From Mugil cephalus (lineage: Eukaryota > Chordata > Actinopteri > Mugiliformes > Mugilidae), in contig NC_061772.1 of the NCBI RefSeq assembly GCF_022458985.1, forward strand, positions 26,037,501 through 26,101,500: a DNA stretch of 64,000 nucleotides, in the 5' to 3' direction. Below are positions 1-15,130 of this stretch, piece after piece. The notes beneath the pieces are model-generated. The model had not been told where the DNA came from and did no database searches. It saw nothing but the letters and a program-made list of their open reading frames with translations. The position numbers and the translations under genes are program-made. The number at the start of each line of letters is the position of its first letter. The first letter of the stretch is position 1.

Positions 1-492
1 TCTGGTTAATGACTAAAATATGAAAGTGCGTCTTTACCAGAAATATTTGTGGTCCTGGAGATTGGACTGGACCACTGCTTGTCTGCTCTTATCTTTTTCC
101 TTTTTTAAGAACTCTCTCGAGCTCAACACCTTCAGACTCAGGCTGGTCAGTCACTTCTGGAGTCTTTTTAGTTAATGCATGACTTTTTTTTTTTATCTTT
201 CTCATTCATTTGCCTTTGCCCAAAAGAAAAAAAAGATATGTGATGGATGAAACTTCTTCTCTCTATTGGCCTTAGTTGAAGCAGATTGAATAGTACCTGC
301 TGCTTAACATTGGGCCAAAAATCAGAAATTTAATAAGAATAATAGCTGTAAAATCTACTTTTAGATGCAATGCAATGGCAAATGTTCTCTTTCCTTTTTT
401 TTTTTTACTGCTGGACGTGCAGGTTCTCACCTATACATCTTTAAAGAGCTGAATATCTTCATATATTGTTCCACAACCCACTTGATTGAGCC

Positions 493-494
<2 letters not shown>

Positions 495-553
<59 letters not shown>
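495..553. repeat. (CA)n microsatellite
   Basis: A nearly pure run of about 29 CA dinucleotides. Long open frames on both strands here (poly-Thr/His one way, Cys/Val the other) are artefacts of the repeat and are not genes. Confidence 0.97.
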
Positions 554-557
<4 letters not shown>

Positions 558-573
558 CGCCGCGTTGACTGCT

Positions 574-1722
574 GCCTACAGGGCGGCCATCTTGGTACAG
601 TGCTCCTGAGTGCATTAAGTTTATAGAGGAACGATGTGTCTACACAATTAAAGGTATGTGTGTGTATCAGTAAATACAACCGAGACCGGGAAAAATGTGG
701 ATTATCAAATCAAATTAAGGACAGTTGGACTTGACAATGATCCATATATAATAGTAAGGATTTGGAAAAGTGAATTAGCTTCAGTTTCAGTTGGTTTTAG
801 GTCATTTCAGTTGATGATGTGATAAATGTAGCTGTATAAAAGATGCTAACGCTAAGAGCTTTACTGAGAAGTAACGTTAACCACACAATAATGTAGCGTT
901 AAAAGGATGACGAGGAGTGATCAAAAATATTCCCTTTATTGTTATATTGTAATTTATTGTTGGAACTGAAATAGTTACCGTCGGCCGTAACTACACCAAA
1001 ACCACAACATCTACAAACTTATCTGACAGCCCTCCACAAAGGAACTTAAGACGTAACTTAAGGTTTGACTTCATCAAAAAATACAGCATAAATGAATATT
1101 ACCCGACACTAAAGTCGAACCACAACACCAGGTTTCTGTGCCTGGATTCCAGTTGTTTCTTCTTAATGCAGTGATACATTTACTTCTCTTTTCTTTGGCA
1201 GATATCTGTAAAAAGTATAAAATATATCTCTGACTGTTTTTCAAATCTGTTGGTTAAGTAAATTGCACAACAGCTCTTTACATGTTTTTAAATTAATTTC
1301 AAAATTTAGATGTTGTTAAAGCCTATGATTCAAACTAATGCTGCTCAACTATCACTTTCTGTCACTCAGTGGCCGTAACCATGGAGACTGTGACATCACA
1401 GGCGTGTCCTGTATTGTCCCCTACTTACATCATATCTGTGAATAAATGTGTGATTGATGACAGATGATAGATAATATTTATTATTAGAAATAATTTTGAC
1501 AAATAAATTACATGGGCCATTATTTTAGGAAGTAAAACCAACATTTTTTTTTTTTCACCCTGTATCATAGCTACATGTGCGACGTTTGTAACAAACCGTT
1601 CGTAAATCGCTCCAAAACTCTGCGAATAATTCTCCTTTAAGATCACGTAGTACCTCTTTCCTTCGTTAGTACACATGCACTGCTGCCTCTGCTGGAACTG
1701 TACCAAGATGGTGGCGCTTTAG
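574..1722. repeat. Candidate 1.1 kb element with inverted ends
   Basis: Bases near 574-603 and 1690-1722 are imperfect inverted copies of each other. Both contain the core CCATCTTGGTACAGT (the right copy as its reverse complement), and both have GCCTA plus a GC-rich stretch just outside it. The interior is AT-rich with no convincing protein. This fits a non-autonomous DNA transposon, but I saw no clear target-site duplication. The remainder of bases 1-2499 holds nothing I can call; it is presumably a tpp2 intron. Confidence 0.4.
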
Positions 1723-2499
1723 GCGCGTGACATGAATATTACTCCAGTATTAACTGACTCTGATGGACGTGCAACACAATATAAAAGTGTGAGCTTTTCA
1801 CCAACGAGGATGACGCCACTGTTTAGCTTTACGCCGTGTGTTCTGTAGGTTCCAGGTAGGTGGACAGGCTCTGCTGGGTTTCTGAATGAAGGTTAAAGGG
1901 TGAAAATGAAGACAGAGAGAATCCTTTTTGGTGTGTTTGTCTTGTCTCTACCTTACTGTTTGTCATTCTGACCACCAGGGGCAGGCCTCTGCAAAACGAC
2001 AAGGAAAGTTTAAAAAGGTACTGGATGAGCTATAAAAAAAAAAAACAACAACAAAAAAAAAACAACACTACAACAGAGCGTCCACTGCTCTCCTACCGCC
2101 TGGAAATGGCTTTTTTTCTTCATCTTACGACAGGATCTGTCACATTCACATTAATCATGTCAAAGCATGTTGATATTTCTGTACTTAAAAAAAATGCACC
2201 ACTCTACCAGGAGTCAAAAAGTTTTCTGGTGGTCAGTACAATTTTGTAATATATATAATATACACTGATGACGAGTGCTACTTTTATAACTGGGTGTTAT
2301 TATAAAAAGCTGTTTTTAGAACTGATTTAAACAGACGTAGCCAGAAGGAGTGTGGTGTCCTAGGACACGACTTTGGTAGGAAGAGGGTGAGGATTTGAGA
2401 TGCTGCTGCAGAGTAGAAAGACAAAGGAGGTCGTGGATTTTATCGAGCGCATCCCTCAATGTTTGTTTTTTGGTTTTTTTTAAACGTGTGTCGATGCAG

Positions 2500-5773
<3,274 letters not shown>

Positions 5774-8700
5774 GCACAGACACACACACAAACACACACA
5801 TGCATGGGCAGCATGTCCACACACACACACACAAACACACACAGACACACACGGTCCATTACTTTGATAGATATCATATCCCTCTGGGTCACATGGTCCG
5901 TGAATCTGACCCACCAGCTGCCTCCCGTGATCCGTTTTTGTTTTCCGAATGTGAGCGTGAGCGAACGACAAAATAAAGGGGCCACATAAAAATGATTCGA
6001 AGTCCAAGACCTTTAAATATCACGCGGCTCAAAGCCTCAGCTGTTGGTTTGATGCTGCCGACAACAAGAAGAAGAAAAACAAACGCCTCTTGTCTTGGTT
6101 CGGTGCCGTCCTTTTTATTTTGTCGTTTTTTTTTACGCTTTCACATGCGCCCGCCCTCCATATCACACGAATAACCTCATTCTCTTGTGTAAATACTGTA
6201 AAAAAAAAATACAATACAATACAGAAAAAGGACCAGTGTGGACTCCAGTGGTGCACTTCCCAAGTGTGTGTGAACCCATCTACTCACTTCAAAACAAAAA
6301 AAAGAAAGAAAGAGCGAAGGACTTGCTGCTGCTGCACAGAGTCGCCTGATCCCTGAATTAAAAGGGAAATCCTTGGACTGATCTTAATCTCCTCTTTCTT
6401 CTTCTTCTTCTTCTTCATTATTATTATTATTATTATTATTTTTAATTGTTCCAACCAGACCGGGTTGATTAGCGTCGTCATATTTCTCACACACATAAAC
6501 AGTACAGAGGTGCCTTTCTACATGTACCTTACCTTTTTTCTGATGGGACGAAGAAGTTTTTGTTTTTTTTTTGTTTTTTGTTTAAGAGAAAAAAACCTCG
6601 CGTCCCATCAGCCTCCGCGGTCAGATGCGTTTTTTTTTTTTTTACAGCTCGTTACCAGCGGCGTGACGCGGGAACCACCCGCCTCACGCCGACGGTACCC
6701 GTAACGTAAACGTGGGCGACGGCGGGACGACCTCGCGGGGCTTCAGACTACTACGCTCGCCGCAGTATTTACACACGTTTGTGTGCAGCATCCAGAATGT
6801 TGCACTTGTACACAGTGTCATAAAATGATGTACATACACACGTAACGTACGAGATATTAAGATGCAATAGGTATATAATACAAATATTATTCTAATCGAT
6901 GTATTTTGCATATATGCATGTCTGTTAGAGTTAAGAAGATAAGAGAAAAAAAAAAGTTTTATGTGGAAGCAGATTTTTAGTTGTTGTTTTTTTTTGGATG
7001 GTTTTTAATCTTGAGACGAGACACTGACAATATCCACTGGTGTGATCTCCACCACGAGTGTGTGCGTGTGTGTGTTTGCAAATGACTTTATGTGTACATG
7101 TGTGCATATTTTTCTTGTACGTGAACGTTTTACCCCCCAACACAACTGAAACGACAGCCATTTACAGGGGCGTTGTTGTTGTTGCTTTAAAGGACCACAC
7201 CAGGGTTTTTAATGGCTCCATCAGCTCATTCTATGATATGTTATGATCTGAATTCTGATTTTTTTTGTTTGTTTTTTGTTTTTTTTGTAGAAAGCTGTGG
7301 TCTGATATTTCTATTATTGGTTTATCTAGACTGAAACAAATACAAAGTTTAGGCTACGAGGATTTGTTAAGACGAGACTGAAACAAATACACAGAGTAAG
7401 CGTCCTTGTAACTTCTTGCTCTTTGGATTATTTCATTTTCAAACAACTGAAAAGTCGACTTTCTCATTCAACAAAAAGCTGCAAGCGACTCGTGCGTAAA
7501 ACGTCCCCAAGACCTGTAAACAGACTTGTAAAATCATTAACGTTTACCCTTTTTAAAATGATATATTCGATATATATTTGGTCATTAAAATGTTAGAATG
7601 ACAGACACTGGTACGGTCCTTTAAAAACATTTGGCTTGAACTGTTTAGGAAAATCTGGTTGTTTTTTTTTTGTTTTTTTTTTCGATTTACATCATTGTAA
7701 TCTCTTTACATTTCCTTTTTAAATTCGTAAAAGTGTGATGTATTTTGAGCTTGATTAGTCAATAATTATTTTTTCCATGAGTCAATCAAGAAAGAGGAAA
7801 GAGACGGACGGGGTGAGGGAAGGTCCACGCATGAGAATGTAAAACCGCAGCCGCTTCCACGGCTCTCGTCCTTCGTGGGAGTTTTTTAAGCCGTGGCTTG
7901 CGTCTCTTCCTGCAGAGGGGATCGCTGGAATCTGCTGCGTTTGACTTTTGTTAGAATTTGTGCACATCAGCAGCATCATCATCATCATCATCATCTTGTG
8001 TTTGACTCCTCCAGCTTCGGCTCGGCTCTCTACAGCGCGCGTTGCCAACGACGGTCTCTCTCCGAAAAAATGGCCTTAAACTTTCACCGCAGGACTTTTC
8101 CGTCCACTTCTGGCACCGAACTGACTTCTCTCATCTCTCTCATCTGCGCTGGTGTCAGGAAAGACCTCAGAAAAAGCTTCTTTATGGATGTTGAGTGTTT
8201 ATATTTATAGTCACGAGAAAAGTAAAATGCCAATATTTTAAAGAATGTTACGAGATAAGGTTGTATGCTGTTAGTATTATTTTATACCCTTTGTTTTCCT
8301 CGATGACCCCGAGCTACTGTCACACTATTTTGTGGTCACATAGGATTAAGTCACACGAACCAGAGGAAAAAAAAAAAAGAAAAAAAAAGACATCACGCTG
8401 AATAAAAACAAACGACAACAAAAAAAAATGATTTGAAAGAATTAAGGTGTTTACTCGTCTTAATTTTCTATGAGATTTTAGACATTAAAATGTAGAAAAT
8501 TGGAAAAAGAAACTGGAGGAAGGTTTTAAGCAAGATTTTATTAAAGTGTAAAAAACAGAAAAAAAAGAAATAAAGATCACAAACCAAAGATGTTACATGC
8601 TTGAGACGTGCTACGTTATACAATGTGTCCTACTGTTCTATCGCAACAGAAAGTCTTGAAAGAAAAGTGTTGAAAACACTGAAGCTGACTAATGTGTTAA

Positions 8701-8960
8701 AGTGTCCAAACAGGATGTGATTGAGACAGATTTCTTCTCGCTCTGTGCTGACATAATTCATATGAATTCCTGTAGAAAATATTGTGTACATGTCTTTGTT
8801 GCATGTTATATCCTCATTTTCCTTTTATTTCTAGTCTGCTTCTCTGAGCTGCAGTCTTTTCTCAGTGGACAGATTATTATAAAAGTCTGGACTACAGCTA
8901 ATTTAGTGAGATGAAGCTTTTATATCTGGGATTCATTTATGTGGATGTTACTCGGACATG
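5774..8960. other. Gene-free stretch after tpp2
   Basis: About 3.2 kb with CA microsatellites (5775-5850), a TTC/TTA simple repeat (about 6396-6440), many poly-T runs and no recognisable exon on either strand. The first 200 bases are probably tpp2 3' UTR. Small open frames here are built on simple sequence. Confidence 0.6.
5972..5977 (+). terminator. Likely tpp2 polyadenylation signal
   Basis: AATAAA lies about 200 bases after the tpp2 stop codon, beyond a CA-rich 3' UTR. Other AATAAA hexamers further downstream (near 8400 and 8568) would imply a much longer 3' UTR and are less likely. Confidence 0.55.
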
Positions 8961-8967
8961 AATCACT

Positions 8968-9470
8968 GGGGATGGGCGTCGATAACCGGTTCAATTCATC
9001 GATATCATTGGCCTTCGTGCTTCTCGATCCCACTTATCAGTGCCAAATCTTCACATCCCAGTCCAGATGTTGGCTGTGATGCACCTCAATGTTGTTTGCC
9101 AACCGCCATAATACAAAAGAATGAGAATCTTTACGTTGAGGCGCTTCGTTATCAACGGCAGAGAGGCTGAAATGGTCCAAAGTGGCTTCACTTCAAAGTA
9201 AAAAAGGGCCACAATTTATGCAGCACCGTGATTTCAAGCACAAAGACGCATTTGTCGACATATTAAATACGAGTCAACGAGTGCAGCTATCGCCAAGTCA
9301 GTGGCCAGTTTCCTATGTTACTTACATAAGCTCTTATCTCTTATTCAGAAACTCAGTAAAATTGTTTACACGAAACCACGAACGCCTACTTTTTCTAAAC
9401 CAAAAAGTCACAGGAGGAATTGATAAGGGAAGAATCGGAAATCAATAAAGTTCTATTGATGTCCATCCCT
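8968..9470. mobile_element. hAT-like DNA transposon remnant with a BED-finger relic
   Basis: The ends are inverted: GGGGATGGGCGTCGATA on the left, and the right end reads AGGGATGGACATCAATA on the opposite strand. Bases 9172-9267 on the plus strand read as a decayed BED zinc finger: PKWLHFKVKKGH, then a single Cys, a Ser/Thr-Lys patch and a His in the usual spacing. BED fingers sit at the N-terminus of hAT transposases. The transposase catalytic domain is absent, so this is a short non-autonomous derivative. No clean 8-bp target duplication was seen. Confidence 0.5.
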
Positions 9471-9579
9471 TTTACCCCTCCCCTCAACCCATAGGACCCA
9501 TGGGTCCCCCCCCCCCCTCCCCCCCCGCCAACAACCTCCTGTTACCAGACACCACAGGACACCCTCAGAAGGTCCATGT

Positions 9580-9662
9580 CCATTCTCTGATGAGAGTTTT
9601 GGAGACACAAGGGGAGACCTAGACAATATTAGGAAGGTGGTCATAATGTAATGGCTGCCTTA
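9580..9662 (-). repeat. Copy of dispersed CATAACATTATGACC family (fragment)
   Basis: This segment, through the text GGAGACACAAGGGGAGACC and GGTGGTCATAATGTAATGGCTG, is the reverse complement of the left end of the element at 15131. The GC-rich C-tract just upstream (9506-9529) may belong to the same copy. Confidence 0.55.
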
Positions 9663-10045
9663 GTCACAGTTGGGTCTAATTGCCGAAGACTCGTAGATTT
9701 TCTTGCTATGTGCACAAAACGTTCAGTCAGAGGAAAGTTTCTCCTGATTCAACTCATATTTAACCTCGACGCCATTTGCAACAATCTGTAGTAACGTCTC
9801 AACGATGTTAGTCAGACATTTTGAAGATTTTTGTTTTTGCAGGCGTTGAAGCTAGACTTAATAAAACCCAAACGAGTTCCTTAGTTCCTGCCACAACAGA
9901 TACTGTACGTAATGATCGTTTGAATAAAACCACATTCAAAAGAATATAGAAAACGTCTAGAAAATAGGCTTAAAGCAGAGCTCTTTCTTTAGCTGACGCC
10001 GTCGGACAAATGCAAAGTTTCTTGAGAGGCGTCTTCGGAGCCTCC

Positions 10046-12934
10046 TCACTCTTTGCACGTCGCCGTGTAGATCTTCATCTCTCCGTCCTCGACCAGTAAA
10101 CTCGTGTTGAAGGCCTTCTTGAAGTTCTCCGTGAAGGTGAAGTCGGTCTCGAACCGGACCTTGTTGGCCCAGATCAGGGTCGTGCCCGGTCTGCAGAAGT
10201 GCTTCATGGTGACCAGGAGCTCGGGCAGGAAGTCGTGGTGGTAGACCACGTCGGCCGCCAGCACGTAGTCGTACCGGTACACGGACGACGGGTAGTTCTG
10301 CTCCAGGTCCTGGCCCCAGGACAGAGCTGCCACCTGGGGCGTGTGTCGGCAGCGCCCCCTGGTGTTCTTGCTCAAGTTGTACCTCAGGTTGGACAGGACG
10401 TCGGGGAGATCGGTGGCTGTGACCCAACCACCTGAAGACAGGTTGAACACAACAACAACATATATAACATATCTCAGGTGTGTGTCTGTGTGTGTACTTG
10501 TACAGATATCTTTCTGAGAACCAGAATAGGGATGTCCGATAATATCGGCCAACCGATAATATCGGCCGATAATATACCGATAATATCGGCCGATATTAGC
10601 CTATTTTTGTAATATCGGCCGATATCGTTATTGGTTTTACCACCGATAATGAAAACAGATAACATACTACACGGGTTGTGCTGCTGCTGCTGCTTGTGGG
10701 GTCCCGAGACATTTACCAGCACGCGATTGATGATCTTATCAAACCGCACGAGGAGCCAAAACAACAACAGAGTGTAGCTAGTGTGGCTAACAGGTTGGCT
10801 AACAGGTTGCTTGCTACCTAAAATTAGTCTGGGCGAGAAAAAAAACAAAAAAACGCCTGCATATATCGCTAAACCACATCGGTTGATTTAGTCGGAATCG
10901 GAAATTAAGAATTTGGACAATATTGGCTATCGGATGTCGGCGAAAAGTCAGGCATCCCTAGTTTTAAAGGTTAAAACTCAGTTTTAGGGTAAAGATTAGA
11001 ATTAGATTATGGTTATAGTTATGGTTAGGATCAGGATTAGGGTCAGGATTAGGATTAGGGTTAGGGTTAGGATTAGGTTATAGTTATAGTTATGTTTAGG
11101 ATTAGGATTAGGATTAGGGTCAGGATTGGGATTAGGATTAGGTTATGGTTATAGTTATGTTTAGGATTAGGATTAGGGTCAGGATTGGGATTAGGATTAG
11201 GGTTAGGATTAGGTTATGGTTATAGTTATGTTTAGGATTAGGTTATGGTTATGGTTATGTTTAGGATTAGGATTAGGTTATGGTTATGGTTATGGTTATG
11301 ATTAGGATTAGGGCCAGGATTGGGATTAGGATTAGGGTTAGGATTAGGTTATGGTTATAGTTATGTTTAGGATTAGGATTAGGTTATGGTTATAGTTATG
11401 TTTAGGATTAGGATTAGGTTATGGTTATGGTTATGGTTATGATTAGGATTAGGGTCAGGATTAGGATTAGGTTATGGTTATAGTTATGTTTAGGATTAGG
11501 ATTAGGCATTTAGTTGAGATGGTTGGGATTAGAGTGAGGGGCCAGAGAATGCATCATACCAATGAGTGTCCTCACAAAGATGGTCATACAAGAATGTGTG
11601 TGTGTGTTAGTGTGTGTTGAAAGAGTGAATAATAGTGTGTGTTGAAAGAGTGCTTAATAGTGTGTGTTGGAGGAGTGTGTGTTAGTGTGTGTTGGAGGAA
11701 TGTGTGTTAGTGTGTGTTGGAGGAGTGTGTTGGAGTGTGTGTTAGTGTGTGTTGGAGGAGTGTGTGTTAATGTGTGTTGGAGGAGTGTGTGTTAGTGTGT
11801 GTTGAAGGAGTGTGTGTTAGTGTGTGTTGAAGGAGAGTGTGTTAGTGTGTGTTGGAGGAGTGTGTGTGTTGAAGGAGTGTGTGTTGGAGGAGTGTGTGTT
11901 AGTGTGTGTTGAAGGAGTGTGTGTTGGAGGAGTGTGTGTTAGTGTGTGTTGGAGGAGTGTGTGTTGGAGGAGTGTGTGTTAGTGTGTGTTGAAGGAGTGT
12001 GTGTTAGTGTGTGTTGAAGGAGTGTGTGTTGGAGGAGTGTGTGTTAGTGTGTGTTGAAGGAGTGTGTGTTAGTGTGTGTTGAAGGAGTGTGTGTTGGAGG
12101 AGTGTGTGTTAGTGTGTGTTGAAGGAGTGTGTGTTAGTGTGTGTTGGAGGAGTGTGTGTTAGTGTGTGTTGAAGGAGTGTGTGTTGAAGGAGTGTGTGTT
12201 AGTGTGTGTTGAAGGAGTGTGTGTTGGAGGAGTGTGTGTTAGTGTGTGTTGAAGGAGTGTGTGTTAGTGTGTGTTGGAGGAGTGTGTGTTAGTGTGTGTT
12301 GAAGGAGTGTGTGTTGGAGGAGTGTGTGTTAGTGTGTTTTGGAGGAGTGTGTGTTAGTGGTTAGTGTGTGTTGGAGGAGAGTGTTGGAGGAGTGTGTGTT
12401 AGTGGTTAGTGTGTGTTGGAGGAGTGTGTGTTAGTGTGTTTTGGAGGAGTGTGTGTTAGTGGTTAGTGTGTGTTGGAGGAGAGTGTTGGAGGAGTGTGTG
12501 TTAGTGGTTAGTGTGTGTTGGAGGAGTGTGTGTTAGTGTGTTTTGGAGGAGTGTGTGTTAGTGGTTAGTGTGTGTTGGAGGAGAGTGTTGGAGGAGTGTG
12601 TGTTAGTGTGTGTTGAAAGAGTGATTAATAGTGTGTGTTGAAGGAGTGTGTGTTACAATGCGTTGGAGAAGTGTGTGTTGGAGGAGAGTGTTGGAGTGTG
12701 TGCGTGTGCGTGTGTTAATGTGCGTGTGTGTGTGTTCGTGACGCACCGAGCAGCGCTGCGACCACAGACACGAGGCCGGTTCCGGCTCCGATCTCCAGGA
12801 CGGCTTTGTCCACCAGACTCAGCTGATCACGGTGAGAGTCCAGGTGGTGGCACAGAGCCAGAGCCTGAGGAGCATCGGTGCTAACGTTACCTTCAGGAAT
12901 AACAGACGACGCTCCGACGCTCAGTCACTGTCAC

Positions 12935-12985
<51 letters not shown>

Positions 12986-15077
12986 GTGTGTGTGTGTACA
13001 TGTTTAAAGTCAGGACTTTATTTTGAATGTTATTTTAATGACACTTACACTTTGACTTTGTAAATCATTTTATTTGATAATAAAGTCATGTTGTTTTTTT
13101 TTTGTTTTTTGTTTTTTTTTGCTAATTTGCTGGTTTATTCCACAGTGTCACGGTCCTATATGTGGTTCTATAGGTTGAGGGGAGGGAGGGGACGCCTGTG
13201 GATCATTTCACAGACACTTGATCAGTTTGGGATCCAGTGAACTTGGAGGCCAGGTCGACACTTTTTGCTGTTCTTCATGTTATTTTTAGTTGTTCCTAAA
13301 GCGTTTTTCTGTGTGTGTCTGTGTCAGGCTGCATCCTGCTGGATTTACGTCTGTGTAGTACGCGTATATATGCACATAATTAAGGGTATATGGGTCAATT
13401 AATGTTTATATATATATCAGAATTACTTTATTGATCCCAGGGGGAAATTCATTTTTGTTACAGCAGCTCCTACTCAAAGTGAACCAAAGGCAATAATATT
13501 AAGAATACACAATGTAAAAAACATCAATGTAAAACCAATATAAGCTTATTCTGTATTATTGGGTTAATTTTACACCTTTTTGCTATTCGCATTTCTATTT
13601 TGATGCTAAACTGCATGGTGTTGATTTTCTTGTTGTATTTTTCAACTCAGTTTTTAAATATACAGTTATCTTCATTTCCAGCTGTATCCATATACAATTA
13701 TACATATTCAGGTGTTAATTAGACTTAAAATTATTTAAAACTAACATGTTTAATTAACAAGGGCAAGACAGGACGCCATCATCAACAAAAATGCATCTTT
13801 GGAGCCTTAATGTGTAAATAATTTGCTCCGTTTAATAAAGATCCCGTACTTTTTGTATCCATACATTGTTAGTGGTCGGATCTAATGGTTATACTTTTTA
13901 ATGCAGCTGTCAGTAATATATTCAATAAATATTTCTTGGCCCTCCCCTCTGATCCCTCAGGAATCATCCCCAGTAGTTGGTAGGTTCCCGTGGAATATGT
14001 TGTTGTAAAACCACTTTGATGGGATGTTATATTTAGTAGGCGTTTTAAATTATCTCCGTGGTATCTTCCAGTAATAAATCCAGTCGGATCAGGATTAATA
14101 ATGTGGGTGATTATCTGATTAACACGTCCGGCTGACATGTTGATTTAGTTTTTTCTTTTCTGTTCCCTGTAGTCTGATCAGCGACGGATTCCTCAGTAGC
14201 TGCATTATTCTTAAAATCTTTTATACTTTTATAGCATTTAATAAAATACAGCATGGAACATGAACGCTGACCTCATAAACTCATAAACTCCCTTTCAAAT
14301 CCTACTTTCTATCTTTTTCCTGAGCGTCTGCTCTTCCTCTCGATGCAAAAAACCAAAAAAGGTTGTGAAGTTTTTGAGGTTTGAGATCAGACCAAACAAG
14401 CGACTCTGTTTGATTTGTGACTCTAGAGCAGAGAACACTAACACGTGCAATAAACGCCACTCAACTCACCGCCGGCCATATCATGCCCCCGTACGAGTCG
14501 AGGCCTTCTTCGATGACGATCTCCTGGCCGACGTAGTTGTAAACCTCTTTACCTACTCGGAAGAAGAACCTGGGAACCCAGGCCGGTTTCTGTTGCTTCT
14601 GGGCGTCTGTTTCCGCATCTTAAAGATATAAAGTTTAAACAGTCGAGGTCTTTGCAGTGTATGCGGTCCTCTCCTTTTTCGTCTTCATGTCTCTTTTCTG
14701 TTTTTGGGTTTGTGGGATGTGCGCAAAGTTTAAAGGTTAAAGGGTCGTTTACCAGTTGTCAGCTCGTAAAACTACTGGACGTAAGGAGACAAGTTGGGAA
14801 CCATATATATGGAAACTGAACGAGAGACGGACAGAAGCTCTTCTCAGATTTTTTTGACACAGTTTTTTCTTGTAATAAACCTCTTTGAATGCAAGAGAAA
14901 ACTTGTCAGCCGTGATCACAGTCTGCAAATCGAATGCAAACCACAGTAGTTCATCTTACCTGGTTCCTGCACTTCATCTTCTTCTTTTTCCTCCTCCTCC
15001 TCCTCTTCCTCCTCCTCCTCTTCCTCCGTCCTCATAGAATCGGTTTCCTCCGCAACAGGCGTGGACAAAGTATCCAT
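10046..15077 (-). CDS. mettl21c: Protein-lysine methyltransferase METTL21C
   Basis: A seven-beta-strand SAM-dependent lysine methyltransferase of the METTL21 family. Mammalian METTL21C is muscle-enriched and reported to methylate alanyl-tRNA synthetase and other proteins. Coding exons on the minus strand are 14960-15077, 14470-14618, 12747-12864 and 10046-10431. Together they give 771 bases, 256 residues (human about 264). The N-terminus is a Glu-rich tract. The SAM motif I is LEIGAGTGLVS near residues 112-122; VTATDLPDVLSNL follows at 132-144; the post-II motif is YDYVLAADVVYHH near 182-194. The sequence from NYPSS to the end, with LIWANKVRF, fits METTL21C better than METTL21E. The 2.3 kb last intron holds a transposon-like repeat, a telomere-like array and a minisatellite. 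An upstream in-frame exon may extend the N-terminus (see 15886-15978). Confidence 0.92.
10527..10960. mobile_element. Small TIR element with TATCGGCCGATA palindromes
   Basis: The left end TAGGGATGTCCGAT and the right end GGCATCCCTA are inverted. The interior is packed with palindromic ATATCGGCCGATAT units and carries no coding capacity. It looks like a hAT-type miniature element sitting in the last intron of mettl21c. The family name is inferred from end sequence only. Confidence 0.5.
10980..11510 (+). repeat. Degenerate telomere-like hexamer array
   Basis: More than 500 bases built of hexamers related to TTAGGG: TTAGGA, TTAGGG, TCAGGA, TCAGGG, TTATGG, TTATAG and TTATGT, with occasional one-base slips. 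A higher-order block of roughly 60-110 bases (TTATGGTTATAGTTATG followed by GGATTAGGATTAGG) recurs several times. It lies wholly inside the last intron of mettl21c. Confidence 0.85.
11588..12690 (+). repeat. Modular 10+15 bp minisatellite
   Basis: A 1.1 kb tandem array made of two modules, AGTGTGTGTT (10 bp) and GGAGGAGTGTGTGTT or its GAAGGAG variant (15 bp). They alternate mostly as a 25-bp unit, with some tandem 15-mers. Near 12330-12600 a longer unit containing AGTGGTTAGTG and TTTTGG variants repeats three times. It is intronic to mettl21c. Confidence 0.92.
12935..12998. repeat. (GT)n microsatellite
   Basis: About 30 GT units with one GC interruption, in the intron just upstream of mettl21c exon 12747-12864. 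Confidence 0.95.
13190..13345 (+). repeat. Second copy of the dispersed CATAACATTATGACC family
   Basis: It shares GATCAGTTTGGGATCC, GGAGGCCAGGTCGACAC, TGTGCTGTTCT-like and GTCAGGCTGCATCCTGCTG stretches with the internal part of the element at 15131-15637. Confidence 0.5.
13408..13520 (-). repeat. L2-type LINE 3' tail fragment
   Basis: CAGAATTACTTTATTGATCCCAG and GGGGAAATTCATTTTTGTTACAGCAG are the usual 3' end of teleost L2/Rex-like LINEs, seen here in reverse orientation. The same motif recurs at 39235, 40381 and 46625. Confidence 0.6.
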
Positions 15078-15130
15078 TTGAAATGCTCTGTTAAAGCAAC
15101 AAAAGGTGCGAATACATTACATTCTATCTA

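Noticed and set aside
365-679. Open frames of about 60-80 residues on both strands
   Set aside because: They are read through the CA microsatellite and have no domain or splice context.
10980-11510. A true chromosome end
   Set aside because: The hexamers are degenerate and genes continue on both sides, so the array is internal.
11588-12690. CRISPR-like array of repeats
   Set aside because: The units are contiguous tandem modules without unique spacers, in a vertebrate intron: a minisatellite.
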